Counted from the first letter of the stretch, positions 1 to 12,767 are shown. The stretch is 64,000 nucleotides of DNA from Laccaria trichodermophora (GCA_018417955.1 JACTVC010000017.1:248001-312000), one strand, 5' to 3'. Made by a program: numbers and translations. The notes: generated by a model not told the origin, from the sequence alone.

Positions 1-2067
1 AGGCCAAAGAAGAATGGAAGTATAGGTGCAACTGGCGTTCTCCCGAAACCCCGTAAAGACAGCGAGGAATGGGACCGTGGACGTGGCCGTGATAGGTACC
101 CGTCAACGTCGAGTGCTGGGAACAGCCTCAGTCGCGAACGGCAATCCCAGTTTGGATCGTTGAGGGCTCAGAGCGATGCTGCTATGAGTGCTGCGGAGAT
201 GTTCCTGAAGCAGGCTAGAGGGGAAATGGTCCCCGTTGAGAGGAAGCCGCGGGTTCAGAGTATGGTGAACATGGGGGATATGGGGATGTATTATGAGGGA
301 GGAGGGCAAGCGCAGCGGCAGCAACAGTTTGGTGCTGGGGTCCACCAGCAGCATCAGATGCGGGGACGTAGTCATGATGATTCGGCTCATCGACAGGCGT
401 ACTCGACGCCACCCAACTCGGCTCCATACGTCCCCAATACGGGCTACGTCCCTCACCATCGACCTCCACCGGCACCTGTATCGAGCACGGCGCAGTATGA
501 GGCTCTGTCTGAAGATGGGAAGATCAGGGCTTTTGTGTGTCCCCTGTTTTCCTGTGGACGTCTTTTCAAACGGATGGAACACCTGAAACGACATCTTCGG
601 ACGCATACCATGGAACGACCGTTTGCTTGTTCGAAATGCAATAAGCGTTTCTCGAGGAGCGATAACCTCAACCAGCATATGCGGACTCACGAAAGGTCGG
701 CGTCACGTAGTGGTGGAGAGGGTGGTGGGTCTGGAGCGATTGGGGATTGGATCGATGGTGGGGGGGATGGTAGAGAAGATAGCAGTGGGGCTGAAAGTGA
801 GGATGACTTTTCGTCCATCTTTGCTCACGGGTCTACAGCGGCATCTGCTGCGGGTCTCGTTGACATCGATATGAACACGTTTCAGATGCTTGGTGGCGCA
901 GCTGCTTTTGGAGATATGCAGATGTGCGAGGTGGAGGTGCAAGGAAAGGAGGTTCATGATGATGAAGAAGGATTGATCATGCGTACGGTCAATCGAACGA
1001 GTGCTCAGCCTTATACCGGTGGACAACCTGTTTCGCAGGATGCAGGCTTTTTCTCCAACAACACTCCCAATTCCACGCTGTTCTCGGGAAACACGTCTGT
1101 GAACGAGTTTGCAGAACCTCAATGGGCACATCCACGCTTGCATAGTCCAGCTTTTAGTGCCGTCAGCGTGCCGTCCCCTCCTCCGGGGTCGATACCCCAC
1201 ATCCACAGTAACAGCAACCGTTCATCCCAGACCTCTTCCCCTGCTGGCTTCATGCGGCCTGTCCACACCTCTCACTCCTCATCATCGTCAGCTGCATCTT
1301 CAGCCTATGGCGACGACTTTGCCACATCCATCTCGGCCCCATCTCACAAGCACTCATTCGATCATGCAGCATTGTACCCCCCTGGCATGCTAGAGAGCGC
1401 CGCTGCAGCTGCGGCAGGTGGTCCCGGTCCCATCCGACGCCACCGTAGTATGACGCCATCCATCATCCGCAATGGAGAGCCTATCAGGAGACCAATGACA
1501 GCCAGCAGTGACTTTTCCATCGCCGGTGGCTCTCCCGGTAGTTCCTCCTCCATCCCGGTTTCGGCTTCGAGGGGATATCACCCTTACGCGGGGTACAGCG
1601 CCTCTTCTCGTGCTGGCTCTACCCACTCAAGCCCTTCCATCCACTCCATGCCCCTCTCAAACAACAATGACTACCACCCGCAGATGCGCAGATCCGATTC
1701 GCGCAGCTCGAGCTTTGGGGGCGCGTTGCAGGAGCAGATGCGCCAGATGATGAATATGAACTTGGATTCTCAGCAACAACAACAACAACAACGTGGGAAC
1801 GAATCCCAGATGTACAATGAGCCTATTTTCCGGACCGAGTCTCCTGCAGCGTTCCCTCAGACGGACTCCCCTGCACAATATGCGATGGATTTGCCTATGC
1901 ACCACTATGCGGAAGGGGGTTCTGCGTTTGGACAACATGCTTCGACGGCGCCGGTGCATTATGCGGGTGGTGGTGGCATTCCGACGCACCCATCACATCA
2001 ATATCCTGGCCAGGTTGGCCTTCAACATGAAGGGTATTACCCCCATTCTCAACATATCACGCTATAA
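1..2067 (+). CDS. Ste12-like C2H2 zinc-finger transcription factor, 5' end outside the window
   Basis: The frame is open from base 1 to the TAA at 2065-2067, so the real start lies upstream. At 529-690 there are two C2H2 fingers in tandem, with cores [10 protein letters not shown] and [10 protein letters not shown] joined by TMERPF. That linker and the finger order are typical of fungal Ste12/SteA factors, which act below MAP-kinase pathways in mating and filamentation and bind DNA in the nucleus. Ste12 proteins carry an N-terminal homeodomain-like STE region and C-terminal fingers; the STE region would be outside the window. The rest is low-complexity: Ser/Pro/Gly-rich, with an acidic patch after the fingers, an alanine run and a short glutamine run near 1771-1791. 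The main alternative is another two-finger C2H2 factor such as the Msn2 type, but the linker fits Ste12 better. No intron is visible in the part present. Confidence 0.75.
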   Translation, partial: RPKKNGSIGATGVLPKPRKDSEEWDRGRGRDRYPSTSSAGNSLSRERQSQFGSLRAQSDAAMSAAEMFLKQARGEMVPVERKPRVQSMVNMGDMGMYYEGGGQAQRQQQFGAGVHQQHQMRGRSHDDSAHRQAYSTPPNSAPYVPNTGYVPHHRPPPAPVSSTAQYEALSEDGKIRAFVCPLFSCGRLFKRMEHLKRHLRTHTMERPFACSKCNKRFSRSDNLNQHMRTHERSASRSGGEGGGSGAIGDWIDGGGDGREDSSGAESEDDFSSIFAHGSTAASAAGLVDIDMNTFQMLGGAAAFGDMQMCEVEVQGKEVHDDEEGLIMRTVNRTSAQPYTGGQPVSQDAGFFSNNTPNSTLFSGNTSVNEFAEPQWAHPRLHSPAFSAVSVPSPPPGSIPHIHSNSNRSSQTSSPAGFMRPVHTSHSSSSSAASSAYGDDFATSISAPSHKHSFDHAALYPPGMLESAAAAAAGGPGPIRRHRSMTPSIIRNGEPIRRPMTASSDFSIAGGSPGSSSSIPVSASRGYHPYAGYSASSRAGSTHSSPSIHSMPLSNNNDYHPQMRRSDSRSSSFGGALQEQMRQMMNMNLDSQQQQQQQRGNESQMYNEPIFRTESPAAFPQTDSPAQYAMDLPMHHYAEGGSAFGQHASTAPVHYAGGGGIPTHPSHQYPGQVGLQHEGYYPHSQHITL

Positions 2068-4132
2068 TTTAATTGACTTTTTTGTTGTCTTGTTGACCTC
2101 CCTTTACCCTCTCCACGCTTTCGTGTTTCTTCTTTCTTCTTTCTTGTTTTTTGTTACCCCTCATCATACCCTACACATTATATAATCCCTTTTTTTTTCC
2201 AGCGTATTGTTTTTAATCCGACGCAGGATGGCAAAAATACCTCTTGGCCGTATATCTATATTACCCGTATGTTGTATCGCCTCCTTTCTGTATTCCCCCC
2301 CGCTTTTGTATCGTGTCCGTCTTAAGTCTATACGTAGTACTGCATATTTAATACAAACCTCTTTCATCCTGCCCAAGGCCAACGTGGCGCTAAGGCTGGT
2401 ACGACGCAAATGCTACATATTCGGCGTCAGAATACAATATTCGAAAACGACGCACTCTCTTTCAAAATTTGGTTTTTCTGAGAACCTCCCAAAATCAAAA
2501 GTCTTCCCCCGTAACATCGCCTGTCGTTGCATATGAAGATACATCTTGTAACGCAGGAAATCCTAGCCCAATTATAATCTCGTGGACAAATTGCCAGAGC
2601 ATATTCAATGGAAGTGGCTGGATATATCTATTATCACGGCCTGATGGTGCAGATGCAGCGCACCTCTACGTTCTTCGACACCTACGTGGTACGTAGTAGG
2701 TATCCTGTTCGATTCGGGATCAGGTCATGTAAAAATGGTGTCGGTTTTATGAGATGCGCATGCTGGTTTTGACCACCTTCAGGGAAGGTGTATTTTTTTC
2801 GGCCACCCGACTCGGATCCTACTACAGTCGCGGTACTCTTCAACTGACTAGGCTTGGACTGACCGTATATACCACGGACTGGTGGCACATGGCGCGCAAT
2901 GCACCTCTACATATACAGCTCACGGATACTCGGGCTTAGAGGTACCCTGTTCAATTCGGGACCAGGTCTACTATTAGGTATAACACTTTCAAGGAAGCTT
3001 TTTTTTTTGAAACACTCAGGGTGGTCTACCAACTTCTTTATTGGGAGTTCCAAGGGAGTTCGACAATGTGCACAGAAAGCCTCAGTATAGGAAATAGCCA
3101 TTTGATACCTATCTTCAGTTTCCAAAACCACAGCGTAAGTAAAGCTCGGATTAAATATCCCTGGCCACTGCGCTTGGGCAGCATCCTTTGAAGCCCTCCT
3201 TGTCATAGTCATAATGACCGAACAACACATAGTACATATGTACCACAGTAAAGTGCCAGATGAAAGCGCCGTAGCTTGGAGCATTCAGGTATAAAAAAAA
3301 AAGAGAACGGTGTTCAAGTTACCGAAAAAATTGTGTTCGACGAATCTACAACCTGTGGCAACGTTTATGACAATTTCTTCGAAATTGGAACTTCCCTCCG
3401 GCGGTTTCAGTTCCGATAACGTCTTTTTCGTTCAAGAGTGTATTCGTTTTTGAGTTATTCGGGCACAATTGTCATATTTTACGAAGGCGGTAGGGAGGCG
3501 TCTTTTGAGAGGGGTAGGAAGCGTTGAAAAGAATAGGCGAACAATGCTGTAAGGAGCGCGAAAGGCAAAACCAGAAGTTGTTGATGTCTATTTCTGAAAG
3601 TTCAAAGTAAACAAACACAACCACGTTTTTCTGCCAGCATCTGCCAAGGTCATTCAGCGTCAATGACCGGTGGGTTTCACGGCTGTACCCTCGGGGCGCC
3701 CCTCTGCTAGGCTCCGAAAGGTCTTTCTGCATTCAAAAGCACTGCTTCCTTCGTCATCCGAGTTTTTGGTTGTGATGCTAATCAGGCTTGCCAATTCGGT
3801 CAAACCTACCGGTGTGGGTAGATAGGAAGACCCAAGTGCCAGTGAGTCCTACCTATACGATCTCTTTTCTTCTGGAGTAACTGTCATTGATTGTACTTAC
3901 GGTCTCAACTCTTGGCGTACAAGAGATAACGTCCGTTAAACATTTACGACGGCTCATTATCGATCAAACAACTCCTATCTATAGGCAACCGGCATTAACC
4001 AACACGGTGAAGGACTCAAAATAGTTTGGCCGGCCGCAACCAAACGGCCTCCTCGAGGCATTCTGCGGCCTCTTTAAATTAAATGAATACCTCGGGTTTC
4101 GTTTGTTCGCTCACCCAGCCATCGAAGGGGTC
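2068..4132. other. Intergenic region, about 2 kb
   Basis: It begins with the pyrimidine-rich 3' flank of the zinc-finger gene (2070-2210). It then holds the diverged 242 bp-spaced repeat listed separately and AT-rich unique sequence from 3290. No frame here resembles a known protein, and the short ORFs on both strands have no supporting splice sites. A GC-rich patch with GGCCGGCCG at 4027-4035 lies just before the next gene and could belong to its promoter. Confidence 0.5.
2655..3000. repeat. Diverged direct repeat, spacing 241-242 bp
   Basis: Two blocks match in the same orientation. CACCTCTAC occurs at 2661 and 2902. A block of about 28 bp beginning GGTATCCTGTTCGATTCGGG at 2699 matches GGTACCCTGTTCAATTCGGG at 2941. 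A weaker match, TTCAGGGAAGG / TTCAAGGAAGC, follows in each unit and leads into a T run. This looks like an old tandem duplication or two remnants of one dispersed element. Confidence 0.5.
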
Positions 4133-6150
4133 ATGTCAGCAGCAACGACCGTCCAGGCGCCGCCGACCTCTGCAGCTGCCCCTCCCACTTCTGCCGCTGC
4201 TCCCACTACCGCGGCTGCTCCCACTTCTGCCGCTGCTCCCACTACCGCGGCCGCTCCCACTTCTGCCGCTACCACACACACCACTGCGGCTGCTCCCACT
4301 ACCACAGTTGCTGCCACTACTGCCGCTCCCACCACCACGGCTGCTCCGCCCACCTCAGCCGCAGCACCTACGTCGTCTATCGAGGTGGCCCCGTCGTCCG
4401 CCACAGTATCGCCCTCCTCCGTTGTCACATCACACCCATCTGTGTCGCCTTCCTCTGTGAGCGCATCGTCGAGCTCAATCAGCACATTGCCGTCATCAAT
4501 TAGTGAGCCTTCAACAACTGTCTCTTCAAAATCCACATCCGTCGGTTCTTCATCGAGCTCGTCCACACTCTCAGCGATTGTTTCCCCTTCGTCGAAGAGT
4601 TCATCCTCCTCTTCCCTTTCATCTGGTTCATCATCTTCCTCTGTAATTACTTCACTTTCTGACTCTTCTTCTTCCCTCCCTTCCTCTTCTTCTTCCCTCC
4701 CTTCCTCTTCTTCTTCACTCCCACTCGATACCTCGTACTCTTCCACCTCTTCCCACCTTTCTATTTCTACAGGCTCGTCGACAGAGAAACAGAAGACCTC
4801 AGTAGAGCCGACGCCAGTCCATACGGCCCCTCCAAGTTCCACAGACACCTACATATATTACACTCCAACAAATTATCCAATCGAAACATCCACGAGTTCT
4901 GGTTATACGAGGATATACTCAGCAACGACAGTTAATGCGGAGTTCACGAGTATTTGGACAACCACATCAATGTGAGTCCTATCCAGCCATATGCAGTTCC
5001 TTGCGGTGCACTGCATGGTCACCGGCCTGAGTCTCGAGGCAAAGTCATTATCCATTCCCTTTTTGGTCACTTTGATCGGTTTGGTCTCCGACAAATCCGG
5101 AGGCTCATCTCGCGATTTCTTTTTCTGACGATCGCTGACACCGATTATAGAACTTCCTACAGCCAAGCAGCTCATACGACTGTGTTCACTGTTACCACGG
5201 TATTCGAGCCTGGCGCGGTTATTACTGTTGGCGCGCTCTCCGTTATCGAGCCTAAGCGTTCGAACATTGGGCCCATTGTGGGAGGTGTTGTAGGAGGTAG
5301 ATGCTTTTCTTTGGCCATACCTATTAACGTCTGACAACGAACAGGCGTCGTCGGACTGGTACTGATCTTCCTTTTTTATTGGTACTTCTTGCGTCAGCGC
5401 AGCTACAAATACAACTTTGCTGCAATCTTCGATCCTGGTCGACTCTCCGGAAGACACCATGCTGAGAGTGGCAATTTCCCTAACACGAACGTGGATGGCG
5501 ACGACGAGGAGGATGACGGGATGGGTGGCCGGCTCGCGAACACAGTTATCGGTGGTGGATTTGTCACCCCATTCGTTTACAATCCCTCATCAGCCGAGAT
5601 GAGCAGCGTTAATCGAGCCCCGATTGTTGCGGCAACTGGTCAACAAGCGAACACTCTCACCTCCCATACGAGCGCAACGTCTCTGTCAGGCTCACCTATC
5701 GTGTCCAGGTTTTCTGAGGCTGACTCCTTTTCCTCGGGACCCAGAGGAGGATACGTCGACTACGCCAATCCATTTGAAACTGGACCGTCAGCTGGGTCTT
5801 CTAGGAGCGAATCAAACACGACAAGTAGTGGCCTTGGAGGTGTTTATCATCCTCGCAGCGCAAAGGAAGCAGAAATTTTGCGTATGAGGAGCCCGCATAT
5901 CATCAATCCCACTGAGGACGACTCAGGATATTACCAAGCGGGGGACACAGGCTCGTCGTTTGCTCGATCTACGGCGCTACCACCTGGAGCATTGCGTCCT
6001 GGCCCAAGATATGGATCAGCTGTGGTTGTGCACCATGCTGGGCAGGGATCGGAGATGAGGGGGAACATTCAGGGAGTGCCAGAGGAGGAGGAGCCTGGCC
6101 CTGAGATTCCACCTACTTATTCTAGTTTGGTCAGAGGAGAGAGGAGATAA
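4133..6150 (+). CDS. Ser/Thr-rich (mucin-like) single-pass plasma-membrane protein
   Basis: Three exons read in one frame: 4133-4971, 5151-5296 and 5345-6150, giving 596 residues. Residues 1 to about 315 are almost entirely Ser, Thr, Ala and Pro and should be heavily O-glycosylated. A glycine/valine-rich start (GPIVGGVVGG) leads into one hydrophobic segment at about 322-344 ending FLFYWYFLRQR, a basic stop-transfer sequence. The remaining 250 residues form a Ser/Gly-rich cytoplasmic tail. The layout resembles fungal wall-stress sensors (Wsc/Mid2 type) and many unnamed basidiomycete surface proteins, but no WSC cysteine domain is present. No signal peptide follows the ATG at 4133. The frame is open upstream to 4103, so a short upstream exon may encode one. 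The intron joining exons 2 and 3 falls inside the membrane segment. Role as sensor or wall protein is inference. Confidence 0.65.
4148..4360 (+). repeat. In-frame 18/36 bp coding minisatellite
   Basis: The alternating units GCTCCCACTACCGCGGCT and GCTCCCACTTCTGCCGCT repeat, with small variations, and encode APTTAA / APTSAA blocks in the extracellular part of the membrane protein. Repeat-number change would alter stalk length without shifting the frame. Confidence 0.7.
4667..4731 (+). repeat. Three 21 bp in-frame repeats
   Basis: A unit beginning TCTTCTTCTTCCCTCCC is repeated three times at 21 bp spacing and encodes SSSSLPS blocks. It is a second repeat tract in the same mucin-like exon. Confidence 0.6.
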
Positions 6151-6568
6151 ATGGGAAGTCGGCCTAAATCATCGTCTTCTTTCTTCAACGGGACTTTTTC
6201 TTCCTTTTCGCCTCTGGATATTTGATGCGCGTATGTTAAGACGACACTCTTCTATTGACCCGCTGCGTTGTATCTGTGGAACAATTAACGTACCATTTGG
6301 AGTGTTTGAGTATCACGGGGAAGTTATTCGACGCGTATTTTATTGGAGTATAGGGGCATGCCTTACTAGAACGATCAAGATTCACGATGATGGAAAGAAG
6401 GCTATATGTAGGTTACAAACGACCAACTACGACTGTCACCACGTCCCTATTAATGTTGCCCTATACATATTGCAACACCTGGTGGTAAGTACACTACTAT
6501 TGTTTACAGCAACGAACAAAGAGGAACAGATACAACAATACAAAGTTGTTATGCAAAACAAGGTTCAA
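6151..6568. other. Intergenic flank between the membrane-protein gene and the transposon
   Basis: It contains the 3' flank of the mucin-like gene and about 350 bp of unique sequence with no convincing gene. It ends in TTCAA (6564-6568), the left copy of the target duplication of the transposon beginning at 6569. Confidence 0.5.
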
Positions 6569-6590
6569 CCCCAGTGAAAACCTGCTCTGG
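6569..6590 (+). repeat. Left terminal inverted repeat
   Basis: This 22 bp sequence starts CCCCAGTGAAAACC and is the exact reverse complement of 13053-13074. It directly follows the target duplication TTCAA. Confidence 0.88.
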
Positions 6591-7019
6591 ACAGATCTGG
6601 ATACACACGGGTATTACTGGCTATAGCTGGGGTCTGATGGACACGAAAAGCGGGGTAGCGGCCATTTCCGGGCTGAGCTGGAAACTTCTGGAAAGTAGCA
6701 ACTTCCGCTCCGTCGATGACATCATTGGACAACAGCCTGCCCTTAGCTCAGCCACGCCAGCACGCACTCGTCTTGAAGACGTTTGATTTTTTCTGCTACA
6801 CGCTTTTCATCGTGTTGTCTAGCGTGGTGTGGGACTTTTCATCCTCTTTTGAACATGCTAACACTTTCTTAACAGTTGCAGACTTCCCAACGGTAGATAC
6901 AAGCAAATACGGACGACTCAGACTAGCTACCACCATATAAACGGCAATAGGTCACCACTACTGTAATAGTCATCTGATCTTGAGGGTGCTAAGAAGACAT
7001 TTCATTACAGTAAATCCGC

Positions 7020-10000
7020 ATGAGTCGAAAGAATGGCTCTGTGCCCTGCTTTTGCGAGAAATGTGAGGGAGCGTTGAAAGACAAACGGACTGAGCGGAGG
7101 CATCGTGCTGCGGCACGAAATGCAACAGCGGAAAATCGAAACACAGTTGTCGATGACTTTGCCGAATGGCGACAAGCAAGAACAGGAGTCCCCGGCCCTT
7201 CAAAATCAAATGAAGTTGTGGGCTCCAGATCAGACAACTCATCCGAATCCGGCAGCGACGATGACCCTCCTGACAACTTCAGTTCTGAGAGGCCCACCAA
7301 ACGCCGAAGAATGGTTAGCAAGACTGACACATTTTGCTGAGATTTTTCCCTGACTGTTGACAGGGACCCGCTAACTTTGAGTTGGACACTGTGCCAGATG
7401 ATCGTCTTGACACACATCCAGATGAAACTGAAAGTTACGGTAACCAGGTATGACAATAGTTCGCTCCAAAACAATCCTATTGATTCTAGAATATTTCCGT
7501 TTACAGGAGGTATTGACAACGGTAGCTAATCACGATGAGCAGGCATATGGTGATCACAACATGGTCTGTGACGGCGCCGCTTCAACTTCAAGTATATCTC
7601 ACATCAAATTTCGGCAGGACGATCATCAAGAGCCCAGCTCTGACTCTAATTCTGTTTCAGAGGAGTCTGACCCTGATGACGACGAGCCCGGCACTCTCAG
7701 GGAACAGGAAGACTTAGCACAAATGCAGCGAATCCAGACTGGCGCTGCTGCTATTGCGGGGATGTTGGTCGTGGATGAGCGCCCCACCATCCCTGATGCT
7801 GATGACGATCTAGACATTGCCGAAACAACGTCTCCTATACGCCATGTTCGTTTCGTGCAAGAACTCATTCAGAAGATTTCGTCGGCTACACTTGAAAATG
7901 ATAAATTAGATCCAGATATGCTCGATAATCTGAGGCATCCAGACACTGAGCCTGTCGACATCTCGGATCCGGACACTCGTCTTTCCCTCGATTTATTCAT
8001 GTCTTGCAACAATGCTTCCCAAGCCACCTATAATGCCGCTCGTGAATCCATTCTTCGTCGCTTTCCCAATATCACGGTTCTGTCTTATTATTCTGTCAAA
8101 AAGTTGGTCTCGAAGATCAGTGGCGTTGACGCAGTGCTCGATGACATGTGCATCAAATCTTGTGTCGCGTTTATTGGTCCCTTCGCCGATTTGAAAGCGT
8201 GCCCCGAATGTTCCGAACCTCGTTATGATCCAGAAAAACTCGCTCGAACCGGAAAAGAAATCCCCCGACAACAGGCCTGCACTATTCCGCTTGGACCACA
8301 GCTTCAAGCACTTCGCCGCTCACATCAGGGCGCCGCTGCCCTATCATACCGAGATCAAAAACTTTCTCAAATCCTCAAAGAGTTCAATACCCCTGGATCG
8401 GCGGCTGATCGTGTATATGACGACATATATTCTGGTAGCGCCTTCAGAAAGCTGGCAGAGAAACTAGGACTTACAAAGGACGATACTGTGGTTTCCTTCT
8501 CAGTCGACGGGGCACAACTTTATCAAAACAAGAAATCTGATACATGGATTGGTATCTTCATTATCTGTGACTACAACCCCATAACTCGCTTCAGAAAGAA
8601 GCATGTCCTTCCAGGCATTGTCATTCCGGGTCCAGACAAGCCAAAAATCCTCGATTCATTTCTTTTTCGCAGTTTTTATCATTTATCAGCCCTCCAACGT
8701 GAGAATGATGGCCGAGGAATGGCCGTGTGGGATATCTTTCAACAAAAGACTCTGAACTCGCAGGTGATATTCGCGTACGGCACTGCTGATGCACTGGGAA
8801 TGACGGAGCTTGATGGACGGGTCGGTCATCATGGTGCCCAAGGCTGCCGAGTGGGATGCCCTATGAAAGGACGACATAAACCTGGTAGTGGCCACTACTG
8901 TGCTGCGCACTTACGCCCCAACGATTGCTCTGTCGAGGATTCCAACCATCCCGATTATGATTTTCGTCGTCCTCCGACAGACCCCTCACCCGAAACTTAC
9001 CAATTTAACCTAGCAAAAGTTGTTAGTTCGAAAGATCAACCAGAATACGAGCGCAACAGAAAACTTACCGGGATCAGCAAACCATCGATTATAAGCGGAT
9101 TGCGTCCCGACTACGTAATTCCCGTTGGAACATGCTTTCCCCTCGATCTCATGCACCCCTTCATAAATTTCGGTGAACTTTTTATTCCCTTGTGGCGTGG
9201 AACATTCAGATGTGATCAGACAGACGATAAGGCTAGCTGGGACTGGGCTACTCTTGTCAGCAATACATGGATTGAACATGGGAAACTCGTCGCAGCAGCA
9301 ACTCGATATTTTCCCTCATCGTTTCATCGCCCACCTCGAAATCCTGCAGAAAAAATCTCAAGTGGGTTTAAAGCAACAGAATATTATCTTTACCTGTTCG
9401 GACTTGGTCCCGGATTCTTTCGTGCTGTCCTTCCCAAAAAGTATTGGCGAAATTTCTGCAAACTGGTTCACGGTTTTCGAATTATCATTCAACGGAGCAT
9501 TACTGGGCGCCAAGTTGCCGAAGCGCATGTTTCTTTGACATCGTTTGTTGAGGAATATGAACACCTTTATTATCAACGACGAATGGATCGACTTCATTTC
9601 TGTCGGCCATGCATTCACACCCTTCTCCATGCGGCTCCCGAGATTGCACGTGTGGGACCTGGCGCTTATACGACGCAGTTCACCATGGAGCGTGCCATTG
9701 GTGATCTGGGTCGTGATATCCGGCAACCGTCAAACATATTCGGTAATTTGTGTCAAGTTGCAAACCGCAGGGCCCAGCTTAATGCCCTCAAAACCACTTG
9801 TCCAGAGCTTGACCCTGACTCCATCACTTCCCTTCCAAATGGTGCTTATGATTGTGGCAATAATTTAATGTTTTTACGGCCACGGGATCGGTACGCAATC
9901 GGACTTTTGGACAATGAGCTGGAGATAATAAAAGATGGATTGGGGATCTCTCGATTGCGTCGCTGGGGACGTATACAACTACCAAATGGCCAAATCGTTC

Positions 10001-10447
10001 GCAGCAAATTCTCTGAAACAGGAAAGCGATCAAATACTCGAGTCTCGCGAAATGTCAAGGTAATCCGCTCGCGAAATCACAACCTTTTGAAACTTAATGA
10101 CAATATCTTAGATGAGTCTCAATAACAAAACAGAATTCGCTGAAGTACAGTTCTACTTTCTTTTTGAAAATCTTGATGCAGAGATGGTGCCGTACGCTCT
10201 CGTTTCAATGTACGGTCCTCCAGATGCAGATATGCTCGAAGACTCCTATGGCACCTTACATGCTTGCCGATATCGGGGTATTGCAGCTTTACAAGTTGTC
10301 AAAGCCTCCTCAATACTTTCAGTTGTCTCAATGCAACCTTTGCCAAAGCTTCCCGGAGATACAGAGAATTTGTGGTTTGTCGTAGAAAAATCAGGATTGG
10401 ATGACACAGAACTCCACGGATATTTTAATGTAGATGAAGCTTTGTAA
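7020..10447 (+). CDS. CACTA/tnp2-like transposase
   Basis: Four exons join in frame: 7020-7313, 7364-7447, 7507-10059 and 10112-10447, giving 1088 residues. Near the N terminus is a Cys-rich motif (PCFCEKCEGAL, then RTERRH) followed by acidic low-complexity sequence. The core carries the tnp2-like signature: CPECSEPRYD, then FSVDGAQLYQNKKSD, then VLPGIVIPGPDKPK. A Cys/His cluster (CRVGCPMKGRH, then HYCAAH) follows. Candidate catalytic acids are D460 (SVDGAQ), D554 (TADALGM) and E854 (TMERAIG); this DDE assignment is inference. The last exon encodes a small C-terminal domain usual in this family (EVQFYFLFENL onward). No stop or frameshift is seen, so the enzyme may be active. It would bind the terminal repeats and cut the element out in the nucleus. 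Confidence 0.85.
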
Positions 10448-10614
10448 TGGCCACCTCAAGAATTACAGAATGTGATTGTAATTAAATTAACAAGTCCGAG
10501 AGGACGATTGTCTGTGGGGACGTCGCGCGTAAAGGTAGATGTGTATTGGAATCACGTGATGGCCACCGTTGACAACACAGGTGATGAGACGAAGTAGTTC
10601 TTCGTTCTGCCACC

Positions 10615-12767
10615 ATGGCAGGACAGTACAATCGCCACTCCTCGCCGCTCTCTTTCTTTGAGTCCTCTAACAGGCAGCTGGATCAAATTACTGAAGGACA
10701 ATGGCCGTCGATGACTCTGGGCAGCTCAAACCAGATGCATATTGGTACCCTCGGGGTAAGTCTTGTTGAAATCTGGTGTAAATGCGTGTTTTTACATTGA
10801 ATTCAGACATTCCAGTCAAATTTTGACTCAAGAGGACATACTGTGGCTCCAGGTTACGACGACCATGCCTTTTTAGCACGTCTTGCAACTGCTACTGAGA
10901 CCGACCTCCTGCGGGCGCAAAATCACGCATTTATGGCCTTACACAACAATGTTCTGTTTTTGAAAGGACAACTTACTGCGCAACGGTGATTTTGATATGT
11001 TTTATTAGCATATATCTACTGATTTCGCGTCCCACATAGAGAATTAATTACGGAATTGAAAGATATGCTACAGTACCGTTCGGCACCTCAAGCGCCTGCG
11101 CATTTGCAGGACACAGCACCTACCAAAGCCGCTATACCACCTTCACCAGCCGAATGTCTTGAGGCCGAGTTTCCAGACGGCAAATATTGGAAGAGGGGAA
11201 AATTGGTCACGTACCAGAAGAATTGCGAGGAGAGGGGGAAAGGGTACAAGAAACTTGGGTTCCTAACAGACGCAGATGGCGATGAAATTGACGATGCGAG
11301 GCTCACGACAATCACAAACACAGCACGAAGCCTTTGGTCGTCGCTCTACATGTGGCGCGAGGATCCAAAGACCTGGAGTCTCCGGACAATGTATGCGGCC
11401 GATTTTTTCAGCAACACGATGCGGACCAAGTTCGAGGAGTTTCGACTTTGCGAAGGGGATTGGAAAGTCCATGCTTTTGCCACGGTGCGATATCCCGATT
11501 GGTCGGAGGACGTTCGTAAGCGGGGGAAGCTGAGTCGTATATCGCTCTCATTTCTCAAATAATTATTTCTTAACGTCTATTGAAGGTGCGCAGCCCTCCA
11601 TCGTCAAGAGAAAAGCACCTGAAGATGAGGGAATTGCGAAGAAAAAGAAAAAAACGAAGCAGCATGTTAACGCACCACCTCCCACCGACGCAAATGTCAT
11701 CGACCTCGCTATAGAAGAACCCCGGAACCCAGACCCAAAGACGCCAACTCGCACTTCCCCCCCTGTCTGCACCCCAAGTCAACCTCACCTTTTGTCGGTG
11801 AGCGCAAAGTCTTCCACACCCACAGTAAGTCACGTCTTCTCTCATCCTTTATGCCCACATTTGACCCTATCAGGACGAGCCTCTTTCCAAACGCGTACAA
11901 GAGGGTCGGAACGGTCCAGTGCAGGTCCCTCAACGTGCGCCGTCACCCCTTCAACGTGCGCCGTCACCCGCTCAACTTGCGCCGTCACCCCCTCAACTTG
12001 CGCCGTCACCCCCTCAAGGCAGTGTACCCAACCCTCAAAACAACGGTGAGCTATTGTCAGCTTCTCACAAAGCAATTGCGGGTCAGCGCCGTCTTCTAAA
12101 TTTAATCCTACAGCAGTCCCGCAACACGATTCAAACACCTCATCGGTCCCGCCACAGGTTCAAATCAACAAAGAGCCAACCTCAACTCTTTGCAGTGATC
12201 ACCTGTCACGGCGATCTCCTCAGCCTGATGACGAGCAGGCCCTGCCGGTCCCACCTGTCCTTGACAAGATAGCCGATATCGCCCGTGCAGGTGACGGCGC
12301 TGATGAGGGGGACTTGTTGTATGTCTCTTCGCTTTCTTTCTACATTGATTTTCTCTTATCGTCGATTGTAGCGCCCAACTGATTATCCCACCACCTCTCG
12401 TCCAGGTCCCTCACATCGCTGATCCCACAACTACGAAGCCTAAAAGGGGGAAGGCCATGGAACCATCCAAAGCGATCACTTCACGGTCAGTTCCTTGTTG
12501 CTCTCTCACTTCGTCTGCTGAAAATAAAAGTTAGGAACCTTTTCGCAATTGACTACCTTCAAGAACATCCCGATACAACAAAGGCCGAGTTCAAAAAGGT
12601 TTTCGACGCTCTCGACGACACTACAAAACAGGTATGTGATTGTACAGTCGCCTCAGTTACATCTTTGAACTGATACCTTTGTCTTACAGAAGTACGACGC
12701 GCTTGCCAAGCAGAAGAAATCAGAGGAGGTCTTAGTGAAGAAGTTGGCCCGTAGCGATCCGAAATAA
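10615..12767 (+). CDS. Second protein of the CACTA element, function unknown
   Basis: The start ATG at 10615 has a good context (CACCATGG). Exons begin 10615-10755 and 10807 onward and read in frame through about eight exons to the TAA at 12765-12767. Residues 50-110 look helical. The middle exon (near 11145-11515) is the best-conserved-looking part (FPDGKYWKRGKL, then LYMWREDPKTW, then FRLCEGDWKVHAF). A lysine-rich stretch (KKKKKTK) and a Pro-rich repeat block follow, and the C terminus (NLFAIDYLQEHP onward) is charged and helical. I do not recognise a catalytic domain. Proteins of this kind often accompany transposases of this group; by analogy with TNPA of plant CACTA elements it may bind the subterminal motifs. 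That role is a guess. Confidence 0.6.
11931..12014 (+). repeat. Four 21 bp in-frame repeats in the transposon's second gene
   Basis: Four consecutive units beginning CAACGTGCGCCGTCACCC or CAACTTGCGCCGTCACCC encode QRAPSPL, QRAPSPA, QLAPSPP and QLAPSPP. They form a proline-rich linker. Confidence 0.8.

Noticed and set aside
2690..2735. tRNA-like TTCGATTCGGG
   Set aside because: No acceptor stem or anticodon arm can be formed around it; it is part of the diverged repeat.
4111..4848. A 245-codon Glu/Val-rich frame on the minus strand
   Set aside because: It is the antisense shadow of the Ser/Thr/Ala repeats of the membrane-protein gene; composition alone keeps it open.
11842..12138. Minus-strand peptide with VEGVTAQ repeats
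   Set aside because: Antisense reading of the 21 bp repeat in the transposon's second gene, which has a well-spliced frame on the plus strand.
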